Below are positions 17,913-26,830 of a stretch of DNA of 62,743 bases, one piece after another (position 1 is the first letter of the stretch; each line of letters opens with the position of its first letter). The translations under genes were made by a program, and so were the position numbers. The DNA is from Arsukibacterium perlucidum DSM 18276 (lineage in GTDB: Bacteria > Pseudomonadota > Gammaproteobacteria > Enterobacterales > Alteromonadaceae), in the NCBI RefSeq assembly GCF_000382165.1, contig NZ_KB907725.1:1-62743 (forward strand), in the 5' to 3' direction. The notes beneath the pieces were generated by a model that worked only from the letters and a program-made list of their open reading frames with translations, did no database searches and had not been told where the DNA came from.

Positions 17913-18035
17913 ATGCAAAAACTGTTATGCGGAGCCAGTAAATTACTGTGGTCGGTTGCCAAACCGGCTAATCTGCATAACTATTTGCATGAGTGCGCCA
18001 CCGACTATCACTTGTCTGAGTGGTTCGACGAATAG
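17913..18035 (+). CDS. Possible small protein, 40 aa
   Basis: An ATG-initiated frame lies in the 17762-18144 gap, 47 bp after the candidate promoter. The product starts MQKLLCGASKLLWSVAKP and ends YHLSEWFDE. It has an amphipathic N-terminal helix and an acidic tail; no family is recognised. There is no convincing Shine-Dalgarno sequence. It could be a leader or a real small protein, or chance. The rest of the gap holds the promoter at 17838 and a T8 run (about 17810-17817) that may end the haem transcript. Confidence 0.3.
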   Translation: MQKLLCGASKLLWSVAKPANLHNYLHECATDYHLSEWFDE

Positions 18036-18144
18036 CCACCTCCCTCTGAGTTAGCTCCAAAATCTTTTGCCTGGCGTTTGGCCATGCGAAGAAACTTGGC
18101 CTGTTGGCCATTTCCTAAAACAAAACTATATGCAGGAAGTAAAA

Positions 18145-19542
18145 ATGAAAGCACTAAGTCTGTTAGGCGTGGTTGCGCTATTGCTTTGTGGCAATGCGCA
18201 GGCCTGTTTATTACTAGAAAGCGAAAACAATAATAGCGAAAGTGGTGCCGATGGTCCGCTGTGCAGCGGGGTAGCGGTGCAAGCCAGTATTGGCAGCCGC
18301 AACGATCAGGACTGGTTTTATTTTGATACTACCGCAACCGGTGATATCAATGTCAGCCTCAGCCACGGCAATAACGTTGATTTTGAGTGGTTTCTATACC
18401 GCTCAAGCGGCAGTTACATAGCTTCAGGCCAAAGCAGTGCCAACCCGGAAACTGGCAGTTATGTTGCTTCGCCCGCCGGGCCACATTACCTAAAGGTGAC
18501 CCGTTACAGTGGCACCGGCAATTACCAGTTAACGGTAAATTTTAGCGGAGAAAGTGGCGGCGGTGGCACCAACCCTGAGCCTGAACCTGAACCAGAGAAC
18601 TGTAATTATGGTAACCGACCCTCGAAACCTGGTGGCTTAAGCGCAACCCTGCTGGGTAGCAGTAACGATGTTTGTGTCAGTCTGACTACCCCGGCATTAC
18701 TACTGATGGGCGGCGGTGCCGATGTTGATACGGCATTCGCTAACCGGATCAAGCCGCATATAAAAGGGGGTAATGTGGTGGTGCTACGTACTTCTGGCAC
18801 CGCAGCTTATAACGATTATTTGCAGGGTTTAACCGATGCCGCCTCGGTAGAAACCTTAATTGTAAATACCCGCACCAAGGCCAATAGTGACTACGTTGAC
18901 TGGGCAATTCGCAGTGCCGAGTTCGTATTTATTGCTGGTGGTGATCAGTCTGACTATCTGAATCAGTGGCAAGGCACCAGGGTGCAGGATGCCTTAATGC
19001 ATGTTTATAACAAAGGTGGCGCATTAGGCGGTACCTCGGCTGGTAACCATGTGTTGGGCGAGTTTATTTATGATCCGGATGGGGTGCTGGGTGCCATCAG
19101 CTCAGAAGCGGTAACAGATTTCTGTCATGAAACGATTAACATCAGTAGCAACTTTCTGGGGCTGCCGGTGTTAGATGGCATTATTACCGATACTCACTTT
19201 AAACAGCGTGACCGGATGGGCCGCTCGGCGGTGTTCCAGGCCAAGCTGGGCAGTACTGGCCGGGTCGTGGCGGTATCAGAAGCAACATCACTGTTTGTCA
19301 CCGCAGACGGCAATGGTGTGGTGGATGGCAGCCATGAGGTTTACGTGTTGCGTGCCGATGGCCAGACCCAGTATCAGCAAACCAGCTGTGGCCAGCCGGT
19401 CATCATCAACGATTTACTGCGCTATAAATTATTACCAGGCCAGAGCTACAACCTGCTGAACAATAGCAGCAGTGTCAGCCCATCGAGACTGAGTATAGAT
19501 GGCCGTAGTGGCAGTTTCTATAATCCGACTAATCCCTATTAA
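18145..19542 (+). CDS. Secreted cyanophycinase-like S51 hydrolase with PPC domain
   Basis: From ATG 18145 (CAGGAAG upstream) the product is 465 residues; the frame is open to 18067 without a better start. A signal peptide (MKALSLLGVVALLLCGNAQA) precedes a pre-peptidase C-terminal beta-sandwich (about residues 30-150), an acidic/Pro linker, and an S51 hydrolase domain. Landmarks are MGGGADVD, FIAGGDQSDY, GGTSAGNHV with the nucleophile Ser, and ITDTHFKQRDRMGR, which matches the cyanophycinase signature. It would act outside the cytoplasm on cyanophycin or other beta-Asp-Arg peptides. A paralog follows at 19611. Confidence 0.82.
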   Translation: MKALSLLGVVALLLCGNAQACLLLESENNNSESGADGPLCSGVAVQASIGSRNDQDWFYFDTTATGDINVSLSHGNNVDFEWFLYRSSGSYIASGQSSANPETGSYVASPAGPHYLKVTRYSGTGNYQLTVNFSGESGGGGTNPEPEPEPENCNYGNRPSKPGGLSATLLGSSNDVCVSLTTPALLLMGGGADVDTAFANRIKPHIKGGNVVVLRTSGTAAYNDYLQGLTDAASVETLIVNTRTKANSDYVDWAIRSAEFVFIAGGDQSDYLNQWQGTRVQDALMHVYNKGGALGGTSAGNHVLGEFIYDPDGVLGAISSEAVTDFCHETINISSNFLGLPVLDGIITDTHFKQRDRMGRSAVFQAKLGSTGRVVAVSEATSLFVTADGNGVVDGSHEVYVLRADGQTQYQQTSCGQPVIINDLLRYKLLPGQSYNLLNNSSSVSPSRLSIDGRSGSFYNPTNPY

Positions 19543-19566
19543 GCCTGGTTTAGTGAGTTAAGTGCA

Positions 19567-19596
19567 GTCTGCCACCACAAGGTGGCAGACTTGTTT
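19567..19596 (+). terminator. Hairpin between the two S51 genes
   Basis: GTCTGCCACC (19567-19576) and GGTGGCAGAC (19581-19590) form a perfect 10-bp stem with a 4-nt loop followed by TTGTTT. It ends just before the ribosome-binding site of the second gene, so it may be a leaky terminator or a stabilising hairpin that lowers expression of the downstream paralog. Confidence 0.7.
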
Positions 19597-19610
19597 AAGG
19601 TAAAGTGAAA

Positions 19611-20669
19611 ATGAAATTATGTTTATTACTGCTGGTTTTACTGCTGAGCGGATGCAGCCAGCAGGGATTGGAGGCAGATACCAAAACAGCACTGGATGTC
19701 ATTGCTAATGCTGAGCAATGTGGCTTCGGGCCACGGCCAATAAAACCTGTCTCTCTGCAGCGTTTTGCTGTCGGCTATAACGAAGATGTTTGCGTGCCTT
19801 TATCGCCGGAGCAAGCAGGCATTATTCTGATGGGTGGCAGTACTGATGTGGACAGCATTTTTACCGATAAAGTGCGGCCGTATATTCAGGGTGGCAATGT
19901 GTTGGTCTTGCGGACGCAGGGCGCAGCCGGCTACAACGATTACTTGCTGAATTTATTGCAAGCCGCATCGGTTGAGACCTTGTTGGTTGATAGCAGGGAT
20001 AAAGCAAACAGCGATTATGTGAGCTGGGCATTGCGCAGCGCCGAGTTCATTTGGTTTGCCGGGGGTGATCAGTCAACCTATATTGCAAACTGGCAAGATA
20101 CTGCATTGCAACAGGCCTTGCATGCCGCTTATCAGCGTGGGGCCATTATTGGAGGCACTTCGGCTGGCAATGCCATTCTCAGTAGTATTATTTATAATCC
20201 TGATGGTGTTGGTAGTGCAGTGTCATCAGAAGTGGTACAAGATTTCTGTGATACTAATATCGCTTTCAGCCCGGACTTTTTAAAAGCGCCAATGCTGGGC
20301 AATACCCTTAGCGATACCCATTTTAAACAACGCGACAGAATGGGCCGGCTTATGGTGTTTCTGGCCCACCATCAACAACAGCAAATTACCGGTATCGGCG
20401 TATCAGAGCGCACTGCGCTATGGGTCGAGCGCAGCGGCAATACCGAGGTTTTCGGCGAGCATGAAGTTTACCTGCTGCGTGCTGATCAGCAAACGAACTT
20501 CAGGCAAACTGAGTGTGGTAAGCCGGTAATTATTGATGACCTGCTGTATTACAAACTGCAGAAAGGCCACAGCTATCACTTACTCGACCATACCAGTGCA
20601 GTTCCAGCCAGCCGGATAAGTATTAATGGTAATAACGAAAACTTTTATACCCCGGCAAATCCTTACTAA
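19611..20669 (+). CDS. Cyanophycinase-like S51 hydrolase, lipoprotein
   Basis: A 352-residue paralog of the preceding gene. The signal peptide ends in the lipobox LLSGC, so it is anchored in a membrane. It lacks the PPC domain but keeps the CGFGPRPIKP opening, MGGSTDVDSIF, WFAGGDQSTY, GGTSAGNAI (Ser nucleophile), SDTHFKQRDRMGR and the same C-terminal block (CGKPVIIDDLLYYKL). A GTG two codons upstream (19605) is an alternative start. The pair looks like a tandem duplication in which one copy stayed soluble and the other became surface- or periplasm-anchored. Confidence 0.82.
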   Translation: MKLCLLLLVLLLSGCSQQGLEADTKTALDVIANAEQCGFGPRPIKPVSLQRFAVGYNEDVCVPLSPEQAGIILMGGSTDVDSIFTDKVRPYIQGGNVLVLRTQGAAGYNDYLLNLLQAASVETLLVDSRDKANSDYVSWALRSAEFIWFAGGDQSTYIANWQDTALQQALHAAYQRGAIIGGTSAGNAILSSIIYNPDGVGSAVSSEVVQDFCDTNIAFSPDFLKAPMLGNTLSDTHFKQRDRMGRLMVFLAHHQQQQITGIGVSERTALWVERSGNTEVFGEHEVYLLRADQQTNFRQTECGKPVIIDDLLYYKLQKGHSYHLLDHTSAVPASRISINGNNENFYTPANPY

Positions 20670-20723
20670 ACTTAAGGAATTATTGCCAAGTTCATCTGAC
20701 GTCGGAATTAATTGCTGCGCTAA

Positions 20724-20755
20724 GGGTCTGATGCTGACAAAACAACATCAGGCCC
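20724..20755 (+). terminator. Hairpin after the lipoprotein S51 gene
   Basis: GGGTCTGATG (20724-20733) and CATCAGGCCC (20746-20755) pair over 10 bp with one G-T wobble. No T-run follows, and the next gene begins 14 bp later, so it may be an attenuator rather than a strong stop. Confidence 0.4.
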
Positions 20756-20768
20756 GGGACAGCAATCT

Positions 20769-21482
20769 TTGGCAGCGGTTACACACCCTTTAAAGCGTTT
20801 GATCAGTGAATATGGTAACCCGGTGCTGCTGGCACTGCTGGTACATGCTCTGCTAGCTGCCATGCTTGTCAGCATAAAATTTCGTGCCCCTGTTCAGCTG
20901 CCGCTGTCCGAGCCAATCACTTCATTTTTATATCAACCACCTCCGCCCGGCCAACCAGTCGTTACTGAGCAGACACCAGAGCAGGGCCAACCAGATAGGG
21001 CAACCGCCAGAGAGTCAAAGGTTACAGATAATGCCGGTACAGCAAGTCCGCAAACAGAACTGTCCGAAATGGTCCCTGAGGTAATTGTACCGAGCCAACA
21101 GTCGGTGTCGGTTAGTCGGGACAGGTCTCTAACAAGCAACAGCCTGACCCAACGTGCCCTGAACCAGGTAGCCAAACCTGATCAGGCAGCCATTGACCGC
21201 GCCGCAACTGCCAGCTACCAGCAATCCTTACAAAAGCAGCAACAGCCGCGGTTAACAGTGGATAAAAAGCACTGGCCGCTTAGTCAGGAGCCGGCAAAAC
21301 AAGTTGTGGCGAAATTAGATGATGGTAGGCAAATAATCCGAACAAGAGAGGGGTGTCGAATTGCCGACCCAATGCTGGACGGCTTTGCGGCGCTAATGGC
21401 CGCAAAGCCAGTGCCCTGCGGCGATGAAATCAGTTCCAGTGAGCTGTTAAAGCAGGCACTGGATAAGCACATTAAGCGTTAG
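20769..21482 (+). CDS. TonB-like single-span membrane protein, hypothetical
   Basis: The frame opens with TTG at 20769 and gives 237 residues; there is no strong ribosome-binding site, so the start is uncertain. One N-terminal transmembrane helix (NPVLLALLVHALLAAMLVSI) is followed by a Pro-rich periplasmic stretch (YQPPPPGQPV) and a charged, low-complexity region, the layout of TonB-like energy transducers, but I see no TonB C-terminal fold. Near the C terminus is a possible disulfide pair (REGCRIADPM and KPVPCGDE). Its 3' end is partly duplicated 2.6 kb downstream (see direct repeats). Confidence 0.6.
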   Translation: MAAVTHPLKRLISEYGNPVLLALLVHALLAAMLVSIKFRAPVQLPLSEPITSFLYQPPPPGQPVVTEQTPEQGQPDRATARESKVTDNAGTASPQTELSEMVPEVIVPSQQSVSVSRDRSLTSNSLTQRALNQVAKPDQAAIDRAATASYQQSLQKQQQPRLTVDKKHWPLSQEPAKQVVAKLDDGRQIIRTREGCRIADPMLDGFAALMAAKPVPCGDEISSSELLKQALDKHIKR

Positions 21483-21499
21483 TTACTCAAGCATCAGCA
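21468..21499. repeat. Direct repeat, left copy (flanks diguanylate cyclase segment)
   Basis: A 32-bp sequence starting CACATTAAGCGTTAGTTACT recurs at 24084-24115 with 30 of 32 identities. The left copy comprises the last codons of the TonB-like gene and a remnant of the 3' end of the thioesterase gene. The 2.6 kb between the copies therefore looks inserted at the junction of two formerly adjacent genes. Confidence 0.8.
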
Positions 21500-21767
21500 G
21501 GTAAACGCTGGATTGTTAAACCGCACCACTATTTAAGGCATCGTGTTGCCTTAATCTGCCGGATTTGAAAAACGTTCAGAAAGCAACACATCTAAGGGCT
21601 TTCGTTTTGCCTTTTTCTGTTAACAGGCTAAAGTTAAATCCGTCGCACTTAGAGACGTAGGCATTGATTTGTCGATATTTTGAGCACCCAAATTGGCAAC
21701 GTTAAATCCGTTTTGGCGTCAATCTGCCGCTCAGCGCTAACTATAATTAAAGGATGTCTTACTTTAG
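21500..21767. other. Intergenic region upstream of diguanylate cyclase
   Basis: No gene is seen. The 11-mer GTTAAATCCGT occurs twice in direct orientation (21633-21643 and 21701-21711, 68 bp apart) and could be a regulator site. An AAAGGA stretch at about 21749 lies 13 nt before the ATG at 21768. Confidence 0.4.
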
Positions 21768-24023
21768 ATGTTTGATATAGGATATGAGGTAGCAGCACGC
21801 AGTCGCAACCTGCATCTTGCTTGCTTTAGGAGACATGTTCTGGCATTACATTGGAGACGTCCTATTTGTTCTGCAGCTGTGCGCTGGCTTTGCATTTTCA
21901 TCACTGGATGCGGTCTATCGTTTGCTGCGGCAGGACAAACGAAACCAACACTACAGCTCAGTGGTGCAGAGCAGGCATGGCTTGCCGCACAACAAGGGAA
22001 AACTCTGACCGTCGGCTTTGATCCTTATGCGGGACTCGATAGCTTTGAGTTGCAAGGGCGTCTGGTTGGGTTGCTGCCTGAATTACTAAAGGACATACAA
22101 ACTCAACTCGGTATTCAGATTGTTCCTGCGGACGTTAAAAACTGGGACGATGCGTACCTAAGATTTATTTCTGGAGACATAAACATCTTATACGGGGCAA
22201 ACCCAACGCCTGAACGCGAATTAATCATGCGGTTCACTCAGCCAGTTTGGAAGCATCCATATACCGTATTTGCCCGAAAAAATGACCCGGTCCAATCACT
22301 AGGCGATTTGGATGAGAAGCCGGTTGGTTTTTTGCGCAATGATTTTGTTATTCAACAACTGCCAAAAGAATACCCAAGAGTCCGCCCAAAAAGTGTCGAG
22401 TTTGACGAGCCAGGCCACGCCTTGCTGGCTTTGGTATTGGGCCAGGTGGATGGTTTTGTCACTTCTGGTGGCGGCGTCGAATTCGAATATTTGTATGCGC
22501 ACCCAGAGTTGACTCTAATTGCCGAACTACACGTCATTACTTCAGATATGACCCTGGCGGTGTCAAAAGATCAGGCTGTTTTCGCGAGCATTCTCGATAA
22601 GTACATTGCCTATAGGAAGGAGACGATCCGCGACTTAATGCGTGATGCCGTCCGTTTGTACAATCGGAAGATTTTTCGTTTAACCGAAGCTGAGCTCAGC
22701 TGGCTTGATCAAAAGGGCGAGGCCGTTGTCGGCGTCGCTGCAGACTACCTGCCGTTTGACTACTTCCATCAAGGTGAATACCGTGGTATTGCCGGCGAAA
22801 TGTTAAAACGTGTGGCAGATAGTTTGGGTATCCGTTTAAAAGTGGTCAGTGGGTCTTTTGCCGAAATTATGCAACAGGCCAGCGCCGGCAAGATTGATAT
22901 TGTCAATATGGCAAAAACCGAAGATCGGTTAAAAAGCTTTATATTTCCCCATCCCATCAGCGCCGAGCGGGATATTATCGTGGGCTTAAAAACCAGCGCA
23001 CCGGTGCAAGATATTTACCAATTAGAAGGGTTACCAGTGGCGGTGATTGAGGGTTTTTGGCATGAAGAATTTTTAAATCAAAATCTCAAAAATCCGATCT
23101 TGATCAAAACATCGGACATAAAGGAATCGCTCCAGTTACTGCGTAGTGGCAAAGTTGCCTACATTGTTGAAAACCCGACCGTGGTAGAGTTCTATATTAA
23201 CGGATTGGGCTATAGCAATGTGGTAAAGCGTGGTAACACAAGCAAAGACTCGTTTGTCTACTTCGGTGTGAGCCGTCATGAACCAGAGTTAGCCTCGATC
23301 ATGGACAAAGTGATTCCCCTGATCCGCTTTGAGGAAGTGAAATTCGCGGCAATTCAAGGTGTGCCCAGCTTACAAAACGAAGCGAATATTCAGTTGCTAA
23401 AACTGGTCGCCGTCATGGGCGTTGCTTTACTATTTATTGTGCTAATCACTGTCCTCGTGGTGCGCCGTCTGGTGGAACAAAAGGCCAGAACGCAACTGCT
23501 AATCGAACGCGAGCATTTTCTCTATACTGACACTTTAACCGGTTTTCATAACCGCAACGCCTTTAGCAATAAAGTTGAAACAGCAGAAGTTGGTTGTTAT
23601 CCGCGAGCCGTCGTTGTTGCTGATTTGAACAACCTGAAGCAGGTCAATGATGAATATGGTCATGCCGCAGGGGATGCCCTATTGGTCATGTTTGCCGAAC
23701 AAGTCAGAATTCAATGGCCGCAAAGCGAGTGTTATCGCATTGGTGGTGATGAGTTTTTGATTTTGCTGTCCAACACCACCGAAACTGAGCTAATCCGCGC
23801 TCTGGAAGCGTTTAGGATCCGCTGCCAAAACGTTCATTGTCAATTGCCAGATGGCAGTCGTATGCAAACCAGTGCTGCTATGGGGTATGCTTTTCAAGAA
23901 AATGCGGAAGCCTCTCTCGACAAGATCATCGCATTGGCTGATGCCCAGATGTACCAAGTTAAAGCAAGTATGAAAAGGCGTCGCTCTGATGAGCAGGACC
24001 TAATCAATCACACTAGTCAATAG
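21768..24023 (+). CDS. Diguanylate cyclase with two periplasmic solute-binding domains
   Basis: A 751-residue membrane sensor. A signal sequence (WLCIFITGCGLSFAAA) precedes two SBP_bac_3 domains in the periplasm (about residues 75-305 and 315-540; LTVGFDPYAG and VVGVAADYLPFDYF start them), one transmembrane helix (LVAVMGVALLFIVLITVLVV) and a cytoplasmic GGDEF domain with LTGFHNRNAF, DLNNLKQVNDEYGHAAGD and the active-site YRIGGDEFLI. The RxxD inhibitory site is absent at its usual place. It should make c-di-GMP in response to an amino-acid-like ligand. The start is uncertain: an in-frame GTG before RWLCIF would give a normal signal peptide. Flanked by 32-bp direct repeats. Confidence 0.88.
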   Translation: MFDIGYEVAARSRNLHLACFRRHVLALHWRRPICSAAVRWLCIFITGCGLSFAAAGQTKPTLQLSGAEQAWLAAQQGKTLTVGFDPYAGLDSFELQGRLVGLLPELLKDIQTQLGIQIVPADVKNWDDAYLRFISGDINILYGANPTPERELIMRFTQPVWKHPYTVFARKNDPVQSLGDLDEKPVGFLRNDFVIQQLPKEYPRVRPKSVEFDEPGHALLALVLGQVDGFVTSGGGVEFEYLYAHPELTLIAELHVITSDMTLAVSKDQAVFASILDKYIAYRKETIRDLMRDAVRLYNRKIFRLTEAELSWLDQKGEAVVGVAADYLPFDYFHQGEYRGIAGEMLKRVADSLGIRLKVVSGSFAEIMQQASAGKIDIVNMAKTEDRLKSFIFPHPISAERDIIVGLKTSAPVQDIYQLEGLPVAVIEGFWHEEFLNQNLKNPILIKTSDIKESLQLLRSGKVAYIVENPTVVEFYINGLGYSNVVKRGNTSKDSFVYFGVSRHEPELASIMDKVIPLIRFEEVKFAAIQGVPSLQNEANIQLLKLVAVMGVALLFIVLITVLVVRRLVEQKARTQLLIEREHFLYTDTLTGFHNRNAFSNKVETAEVGCYPRAVVVADLNNLKQVNDEYGHAAGDALLVMFAEQVRIQWPQSECYRIGGDEFLILLSNTTETELIRALEAFRIRCQNVHCQLPDGSRMQTSAAMGYAFQENAEASLDKIIALADAQMYQVKASMKRRRSDEQDLINHTSQ

Positions 24024-24083
24024 CTTTGCTGATTTCACTTCTGAACAAGTCCCGGTAAGCTTACTGCCTTGTATCGATGTAAA

Positions 24084-24115
24084 CACATTAAGCGTTAGTT
24101 GCTCAAGCCTCAGCA
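24084..24115. repeat. Direct repeat, right copy
   Basis: Second copy of the 32-bp repeat at 21468-21499 (two mismatches). It carries a non-functional remnant of the TonB-like gene's last codons (HIKR and stop) and the intact 3' end of the thioesterase gene, supporting duplication of a junction sequence when the diguanylate cyclase segment was gained. Confidence 0.8.
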
Positions 24116-24513
24116 ATATGCTGTTCAAGCCGTTGTTTAAGCTCACCATCAATGGCCACGGCTTTGCCTGTTTGCTGATCAAGGCAAACAATAGTCACTT
24201 CAGCATCAGCCGCGATGGCGTCTTTACCGGCAATTCGCACTTCCTGTTTAACCACAGCGCTTTTGCCGCCAATTTTGCTAAAGCGGGTAAATATTTCCAG
24301 GGTATCGCCCATGGTGGCGGCCACCCGGTAGTTAATATTAATATTTACTATAATCCAGGCCAGCTTATGTTTGGCGAACCACTCGATATCGCCACTGTCT
24401 TCCAGGTAACCCCAGCGTGCTTCCTCCAGAAACTCCAGGTAACGGGCATTGTTCACATGCTGATAAATATCCAGGTGATAGCCACGAACTTTAATCAGGG
24501 TTTTATGTTGCAT
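24103..24513 (-). CDS. Hotdog-fold acyl-CoA thioesterase
   Basis: A 136-residue 4HBT-family protein. The N-terminal segment VRGYHLDIYQHVNNARYLEFLEEARW contains the catalytic Asp and the helix that buries the thioester, as in YbgC-like thioesterases. It would hydrolyse acyl-CoA in the cytoplasm; substrate unknown. An AGGA ribosome-binding site lies about 8 nt before the ATG. Its last codons overlap the right direct repeat. Confidence 0.88.
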   Translation of the reverse strand: MQHKTLIKVRGYHLDIYQHVNNARYLEFLEEARWGYLEDSGDIEWFAKHKLAWIIVNININYRVAATMGDTLEIFTRFSKIGGKSAVVKQEVRIAGKDAIAADAEVTIVCLDQQTGKAVAIDGELKQRLEQHIAEA

Positions 24514-24670
24514 AAAGAAGGTCCTGTTCTATTGAAAGGCGTCAAGTGTGGCATAGTTTAACTGGCCATACCAGATGGTTGAAATACTAGTTGTAACTAA
24601 AAAAGATACTGCAGTGGCTGAAACCATCTGCTACCCTATGTTGAAATAAAAAAATTAACAGGGAATCGTC

Positions 24671-26002
24671 ATGCGTTATCTATTTTTAACATGTTTGCTG
24701 CTTTGGTCTGGTACGGGCCTGGCTGCAAATTGGTTGGATGCCATGCTGGCCTACGATGCCAAAGATTATCAGTCAGCGCGGGAAGGCTTTACTGAGCTAT
24801 TAGAAGTAGGTAATGACATGGCAGCATTTAATCTTGCAGCCATGGCGTATCACGGCGAGGGAGAGGATGTTAACCTGGCCAAAGCAGTGGCTTTTTTTGA
24901 ACTGGCGGGCGTGCTGGGGCATCCGACGGCCAGCCAATTGGCAAATCAGCTTAAAAGTAAACTGACACCTGAGCAGAATCGCACAGTGCAACAAGATCTG
25001 TTGGCATTGCAGGAGCAAGTTTTCATTCCCAAAGTTGTGCCGACAGCCCCTGAAAATTCTGCATATGAAATGCCTACAGCGATAAAGCGGGTGCATCCGC
25101 GTTACCCTAAAGAAGCGGCAATGAATGGCCAGTTTGGTTATGTAAATGTAAGGTTTCTGGTAGACGAGTCGGGTAGCGTAACATCAATTGACACTCTGGA
25201 TGCTTTTCCGCAAGGGGTGTTCGAAAAGTCGGCTATCCGCGCTATAAAACGCTGGAAGTATCAACCGAGTGATAAAAAGCATCTGGTCAGGGTTAAGCTT
25301 GATTTCACCCTGGATGGTTATGTTGATGCCATTCAGTTAACTAAGCTGATTGAGAAAGAAAAATTGTGGCAGTATGCCGTGGCTGGAGTACCAAATTATC
25401 AGGAGGCGCTTGGCACCTTACTAGAGTTAGCCGCATCTTATAGCCAGCATTATTTTGTTGAAGACAAAACGGCAAAGGTAACAGCAGAGTTACCTGATTT
25501 ATCCGTTTTTGCCAGCAAAAAAACACCCGGCATAGAAATCGAACAGTTTAGTGGTTGGGCTACAATCAAGCTCAATGAACAGGGTATTATTACCGGAGTT
25601 AGCTCACATAAATTATATCCGGATAGCCAGAATATTGACCTTGTTGGCCTGCAGGTAAGCAAAGAGGGAGCCGCCGGCGAATATCGGATTACCCGCTTAT
25701 CTGATAAATTATCAGCAAATATCAATGTAGAACACGTTATAAAGGTAGCGTCGTCGCTTACCCCTTATTTTTGGTGGGAGTTAGCAGCGCGCAATGGAGA
25801 TCAACGTGCTCAGCAAATTATGGCGGCAAACGATTCCCGTTGGGAGCGCTACCTGCTGTCGAAGAACGATCCGGTAGTGCTGGCCTGGACGGGCAGTAGA
25901 ATGATTCTGGAAGGAAACCGCAAGCAAGGCATGGCATTACTGGAACAGGCTATCGCGCTTAATTACCCGCAGGCCCGTGAGATGAAAAAGCAGCTGATGT
26001 AA
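24671..26002 (+). CDS. Exported Sel1/TonB-C domain protein
   Basis: A 443-residue protein with a signal peptide (MRYLFLTCLLLWSGTGLAA). Residues about 25-90 form Sel1-like helical repeats (AAMAYHGEGEDVNLAKAVAFFELAGVLG), then comes a TonB C-terminal domain (about 137-215; RVHPRYPKEAAMNGQFGYVNVRFLVDESG split by my reading, ending RWKYQP), then an unrecognised C-terminal half. Because it lacks the usual TonB membrane anchor and Pro-rich spacer, it is more likely a periplasmic protein than a classical energy transducer. Role unknown. Confidence 0.75.
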   Translation: MRYLFLTCLLLWSGTGLAANWLDAMLAYDAKDYQSAREGFTELLEVGNDMAAFNLAAMAYHGEGEDVNLAKAVAFFELAGVLGHPTASQLANQLKSKLTPEQNRTVQQDLLALQEQVFIPKVVPTAPENSAYEMPTAIKRVHPRYPKEAAMNGQFGYVNVRFLVDESGSVTSIDTLDAFPQGVFEKSAIRAIKRWKYQPSDKKHLVRVKLDFTLDGYVDAIQLTKLIEKEKLWQYAVAGVPNYQEALGTLLELAASYSQHYFVEDKTAKVTAELPDLSVFASKKTPGIEIEQFSGWATIKLNEQGIITGVSSHKLYPDSQNIDLVGLQVSKEGAAGEYRITRLSDKLSANINVEHVIKVASSLTPYFWWELAARNGDQRAQQIMAANDSRWERYLLSKNDPVVLAWTGSRMILEGNRKQGMALLEQAIALNYPQAREMKKQLM

Positions 26003-26006
26003 TTAG

Positions 26007-26036
26007 TTGCCGGCAATAATACGTTATCGCCGGCAA
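26007..26036. terminator. Bidirectional hairpin between convergent genes
   Basis: TTGCCGGC (26007-26014) and GCCGGCAA (26029-26036) form a perfect 8-bp stem between the plus-strand TonB-C gene and the minus-strand fre gene, which converge here. Confidence 0.6.
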
Positions 26037-26074
26037 AGATATTTATAAATACTGGTTAAGATCAGGTATTAGGC

Positions 26075-26806
26075 TCAGATATACGCAAACGCATCGGCAA
26101 ACATATGCTCGCGGTGGGCGCCCTTTTCGGCAAAGGCTTCACGGACTACTCCTGCCATCGCAAAGGGGCCGGCGATATAAATATCGTAGGCTTCCAGCGA
26201 GACAAAATCAGCTAACACTGCTTCATGTACCAAACCAGTGCGGCCTTGCCAGTCTGCGTCGGGTTGCTGCACTACCGGTATAAAGCGGAACTGTTTCTGC
26301 TGGCTGGCCCATTGTTGTAACTCAGCTTGATAATACAACGCATCCTGGTGGCGCACTCCCCAATATAAAAACACCGGCTGGCTGGTGTTTGCCTTGCTAA
26401 GTGCTTGTGCTATGGCATAAACGTAAGAGAAGCCGGTACCTCCGGCCAACAAAATCACCGGCCTGTTGCTGTTATTGCGCAGCTGCGCCTGGCCCAGGCC
26501 AATTTCTGCCATTACTGGTAAGCCCGCCCGGAATTGCTGTGCAATATGGGTTAGTGCCGCACTGGACCAGGTATCGCCTGCCGGGGTGCCAATATGCAAT
26601 TCCAGCTGGCTGCTACTGGCAATACTGGCGATGGAGAAAGGCCTTTTATCTTTTACACTTAACACCAGTTGCAAATATTGGCCAGCACTGTAATCAGCTG
26701 CCTGTAGTGGGCTTAACACCACTTTACTGATCCCTGGTGCCAGCGCTTCTATCGCAATTACATTACAGGCTACAGCAGTGTTGCTGGTGTTCGCATTGTT
26801 CGTCAT
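26075..26806 (-). CDS. fre: NAD(P)H-flavin reductase Fre
   Basis: A 243-residue ferredoxin-reductase-type protein. KRPFSIAS is the flavin-binding motif, LLAGGTGFSYVYAIA the nucleotide-phosphate loop, LYWGVRHQDALYY the NAD(P) ribose region, and YIAGPFAMAGVVREAF the C-terminal motif. It reduces free flavins with NAD(P)H. It follows ubiD as in Enterobacteria, here with a ferredoxin gene between them, which may receive its electrons. Confidence 0.92.
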   Translation of the reverse strand: MTNNANTSNTAVACNVIAIEALAPGISKVVLSPLQAADYSAGQYLQLVLSVKDKRPFSIASIASSSQLELHIGTPAGDTWSSAALTHIAQQFRAGLPVMAEIGLGQAQLRNNSNRPVILLAGGTGFSYVYAIAQALSKANTSQPVFLYWGVRHQDALYYQAELQQWASQQKQFRFIPVVQQPDADWQGRTGLVHEAVLADFVSLEAYDIYIAGPFAMAGVVREAFAEKGAHREHMFADAFAYI

Positions 26807-26830
26807 AAAGCTCTCGTTCGCTAGCGGCAG

